Assembly: GCF_020164555.1 (NCBI RefSeq)
Contig: NZ_JAIQZB010000016.1
Coordinates: 1-64,000, forward strand
Length of the DNA: 64,000 nucleotides
Direction of reading: 5' to 3'
Origin: Salegentibacter lacus
Lineage (GTDB): Bacteria > Bacteroidota > Bacteroidia > Flavobacteriales > Flavobacteriaceae
The position numbers were made by a program, and so were the translations under genes. How positions within the stretch are numbered: position 1 is the stretch's first letter; the number at the start of each line of letters is the position of its first letter. The notes below the pieces were generated by a model, which did no database searches, was not told where the DNA came from, and worked only from the letters and a program-made list of their open reading frames with translations. Below are positions 62,404 through 64,000 of the stretch, piece after piece.

Positions 62404-63390
62404 TTAGACAGATAATATATCAGAAATGCGAAGCAATTCTTTATTAATAGTTGGTTTTGCTTTTAATGCTTTTTCGAGTTCAATAGGTTGGACTTCATTA
62501 TTCATCATTCCAACCATAATATCTTGTTGACCATCCAGGGCGAGTTCTACCGCTTTTACACATAATCTACTCGCCAGAACACGATCAAAACAAGTGGGAC
62601 TTCCTCCCCGCTGAATATGGCCTAAAACAGTAACTTTAGCATCGTAATAGGGTAAATTTTCCTTAACGTAAGCTGCTAATTCAAAAACGTTTTTACCTAT
62701 TTTATCACCTTCAGAAACAATTACTATACTTGAGGTTTTCCCTGAACGGCGGCTACGCTCCAAAGAATTTAGTAAACGATCTAAACCAAGGTCTTCTTCA
62801 GGAATTAAAATCTCTTCTGCACCAGCGCCAATTCCACTGTTTAGAGCAATAAAACCGGCATCCCTTCCCATTACTTCCACAAAAAACAATCTATTGTGGG
62901 AACTGGCTGTATCCCGAATTTTATCTACTGCATCAATAACCGTATTTAAAGCGGTATCGTAACCAATGGTATAGTGTGTTCCAAAAATATCGTTATCTAT
63001 AGTCCCGGGTACACCAATAACAGGAATATTATGTTCTTCACTAAATATTTTTCCGCCTCTAAACGTGCCGTCACCACCAATAAGGATCATCACGTCAACA
63101 TTTGCCTTTTTTAGATTTGCAGCAGCTTTTTCACGACCTTCCTTAGTGAGAAATTCTTTAGACCTGGCCGATTTCAGGATAGTTCCGCCCAAATTAATGA
63201 TATTTCTTACGCTACGGGCATTAAGTTCTATATAATCATTTTCTATCATCCCCTGAAAACCCCTCATAAATCCAAGACATTCAACACGGTAATAGGCACT
63301 GGCTCTTGCTATGGCTCTAATTGCAGCATTCATTCCGGGGGAATCTCCTCCAGAAGTCATTACTCCAATTTTTTTTATTCTTTTTGTCAT
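62404..63390 (-). CDS. pfkA: ATP-dependent 6-phosphofructokinase
   Basis: 328 residues. Phosphorylates fructose-6-phosphate to the 1,6-bisphosphate. GVMTSGGDSPGMNAAIRA, GGDGTFRGG, VPGTIDNDIFGTHYTIGYDTA (catalytic Asp), FVEVMGRDAGFIAL and GHIQRGGSPTCFDRVLASR are all intact. GDGT has Gly before Thr (GGDGTFRGG), the ATP- rather than PPi-type. Followed by mgsA. A near-match -7 element, TAATTTTA, lies about 17 bp upstream. Confidence 0.97.
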   Translation of the reverse strand: MTKRIKKIGVMTSGGDSPGMNAAIRAIARASAYYRVECLGFMRGFQGMIENDYIELNARSVRNIINLGGTILKSARSKEFLTKEGREKAAANLKKANVDVMILIGGDGTFRGGKIFSEEHNIPVIGVPGTIDNDIFGTHYTIGYDTALNTVIDAVDKIRDTASSHNRLFFVEVMGRDAGFIALNSGIGAGAEEILIPEEDLGLDRLLNSLERSRRSGKTSSIVIVSEGDKIGKNVFELAAYVKENLPYYDAKVTVLGHIQRGGSPTCFDRVLASRLCVKAVELALDGQQDIMVGMMNNEVQPIELEKALKAKPTINKELLRISDILSV

Positions 63391-63474
63391 ATTTTCAATT
63401 TCTTGCCTAAAATTACAAACTCAGAAGCTACCTGAAAAGAAAAATGATTAAGTTTTAAAGTTTTCTTTCCAATT

Positions 63475-64000
63475 TTAGTTTTCATCGGGAAAACGAATAT
63501 AATCGGGAGAAACGGGGCGTGAAGCCTCGCTATTTTCAGTTTCACTATTTAAAGACTGAATCTCGGTATTTGCAATTTTTCTAATCAATTCTTTAAAAGT
63601 ATCGAAATCTACAGAATAAGATATACCAATACCCTGGGTAAAGCCTATTTCCTCTCCTATAAACTGAATATTATTTTCCCTGTTAAAAACCTTGGCTCTT
63701 AAAGTCCCATCTTCATTTAATAAGAAATCGATTTCCAAGTCACCAACAATAACAGATTCGGTTACTCCGCCAATGGGCACTCCAACCTGGCCGTTTATAA
63801 TTACCCGATCGCTAATTTGGGTAGAAAGCGTTAATCCAAAACGATCTACGGTTTGTTGATCTGGGGTGCGATCGCCCTGTACATAATTAACACCCACCTG
63901 GAACTTACCATCGTCCCCGGCAAAAATATCGTTTACTATACTTGACGCCCTTTCTGCCAAAGTTCCCGTAATCGCATTTTGCCTCAAACCAAATTCACTA
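63475..64000 (-). CDS. TamB-like translocation/assembly protein, C-terminal end (partial)
   Basis: The minus-strand frame is open from the window edge to the stop at 63475 and gives about 175 residues, so the gene continues beyond 64000; a TTG at 63987 is not the start. FGLRQNAITGTLAERASSIV, FGLTLSTQISDRVIINGQVG and VIVGDLEIDFLLNEDGTLRAKVFNREN follow the C-terminal DUF490 region of TamB. That part inserts into the outer membrane or contacts a BamA-like partner; the N-terminal anchor and repeats are outside the window. Complete proteins have about 1400-1700 residues in Flavobacteriia. Confidence 0.85.
   Translation of the reverse strand, partial: SEFGLRQNAITGTLAERASSIVNDIFAGDDGKFQVGVNYVQGDRTPDQQTVDRFGLTLSTQISDRVIINGQVGVPIGGVTESVIVGDLEIDFLLNEDGTLRAKVFNRENNIQFIGEEIGFTQGIGISYSVDFDTFKELIRKIANTEIQSLNSETENSEASRPVSPDYIRFPDEN

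Noticed and set aside
1-64000. CRISPR arrays, tRNA or rRNA genes
   Set aside because: No regularly spaced repeats and no tRNA-like cloverleaf or rRNA segment were seen in the intergenic regions.

Overview
The window is a piece of a bacterial chromosome from the Flavobacteriia (Bacteroidota), most likely a marine genus near Gramella, Zunongwangia or Salegentibacter; the genus is an inference from gene content, not a computed match. The DNA is A+T rich, Shine-Dalgarno sites are mostly absent, and about a dozen genes carry the Bacteroidota -7 promoter element TAnnTTTG just upstream. The gene set is typical of the class: BshA, a DUF4251 lipoprotein, an LptD-like protein, a TamB-like protein, an Fe-S/MlaD/amidase block and a MutS2 without an Smr domain.

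Positions 1-16,450 are an accessory region, visibly more A+T rich than the rest. It opens with the edge of what may be a tyrosine-recombinase mobile element (1-649). A minus-strand block follows: serine recombinase, Type IIL-like restriction-modification enzyme, a broken OLD-like ATPase, and a SIR2-STAND-TPR protein with a C-terminal cold-shock-like domain (Avs5-like). An XRE repressor and a zinc-ribbon protein diverge from a perfect inverted repeat at about 8.15 kb. Next is a two-gene AVAST-like system: a 2148-residue nuclease/STAND ATPase (Avs3a-like) and its overlapping small partner (Avs3b-like). A triplicated 9-mer lies between the island and the core genome.

Positions 16,500-30,900 hold core genes (ribosome hibernation factor, aconitase, OmpA-like and lipocalin-like lipoproteins, a fused 2-oxoacid dehydrogenase E1) around a biosynthetic cluster at 20,768-27,153. 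That cluster encodes an FAD oxidoreductase, methyltransferase, type III polyketide synthase, FabL-like enoyl reductase, FabZ-like dehydratase, FabF-like ketosynthase, acyl carrier protein and phosphopantetheinyl transferase. It looks like a dedicated fatty-acid assembly line that primes a type III PKS to make a methylated and reduced lipid such as an alkylresorcinol, alkylpyrone or quinone.

Positions 30,900-64,000 are ordinary chromosome: a 2OG oxygenase/SUI1/DUF1835/nucleoside phosphorylase run; ppk1 overlapping a substrate-binding-like protein; ung and mutS2 with overlapping promoters; aroC; an LpxH-like phosphoesterase; an AraC-type pseudogene; a large FAD/Fe-S dehydrogenase; bshA; a GH3-beta-lactamase fusion; an envelope block (Fe-S proteins, MlaD, amidase, LptD); RidA; pfkA-mgsA; and the 3' end of a TamB-like gene cut by the window edge. 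I found no tRNA, rRNA or CRISPR array.
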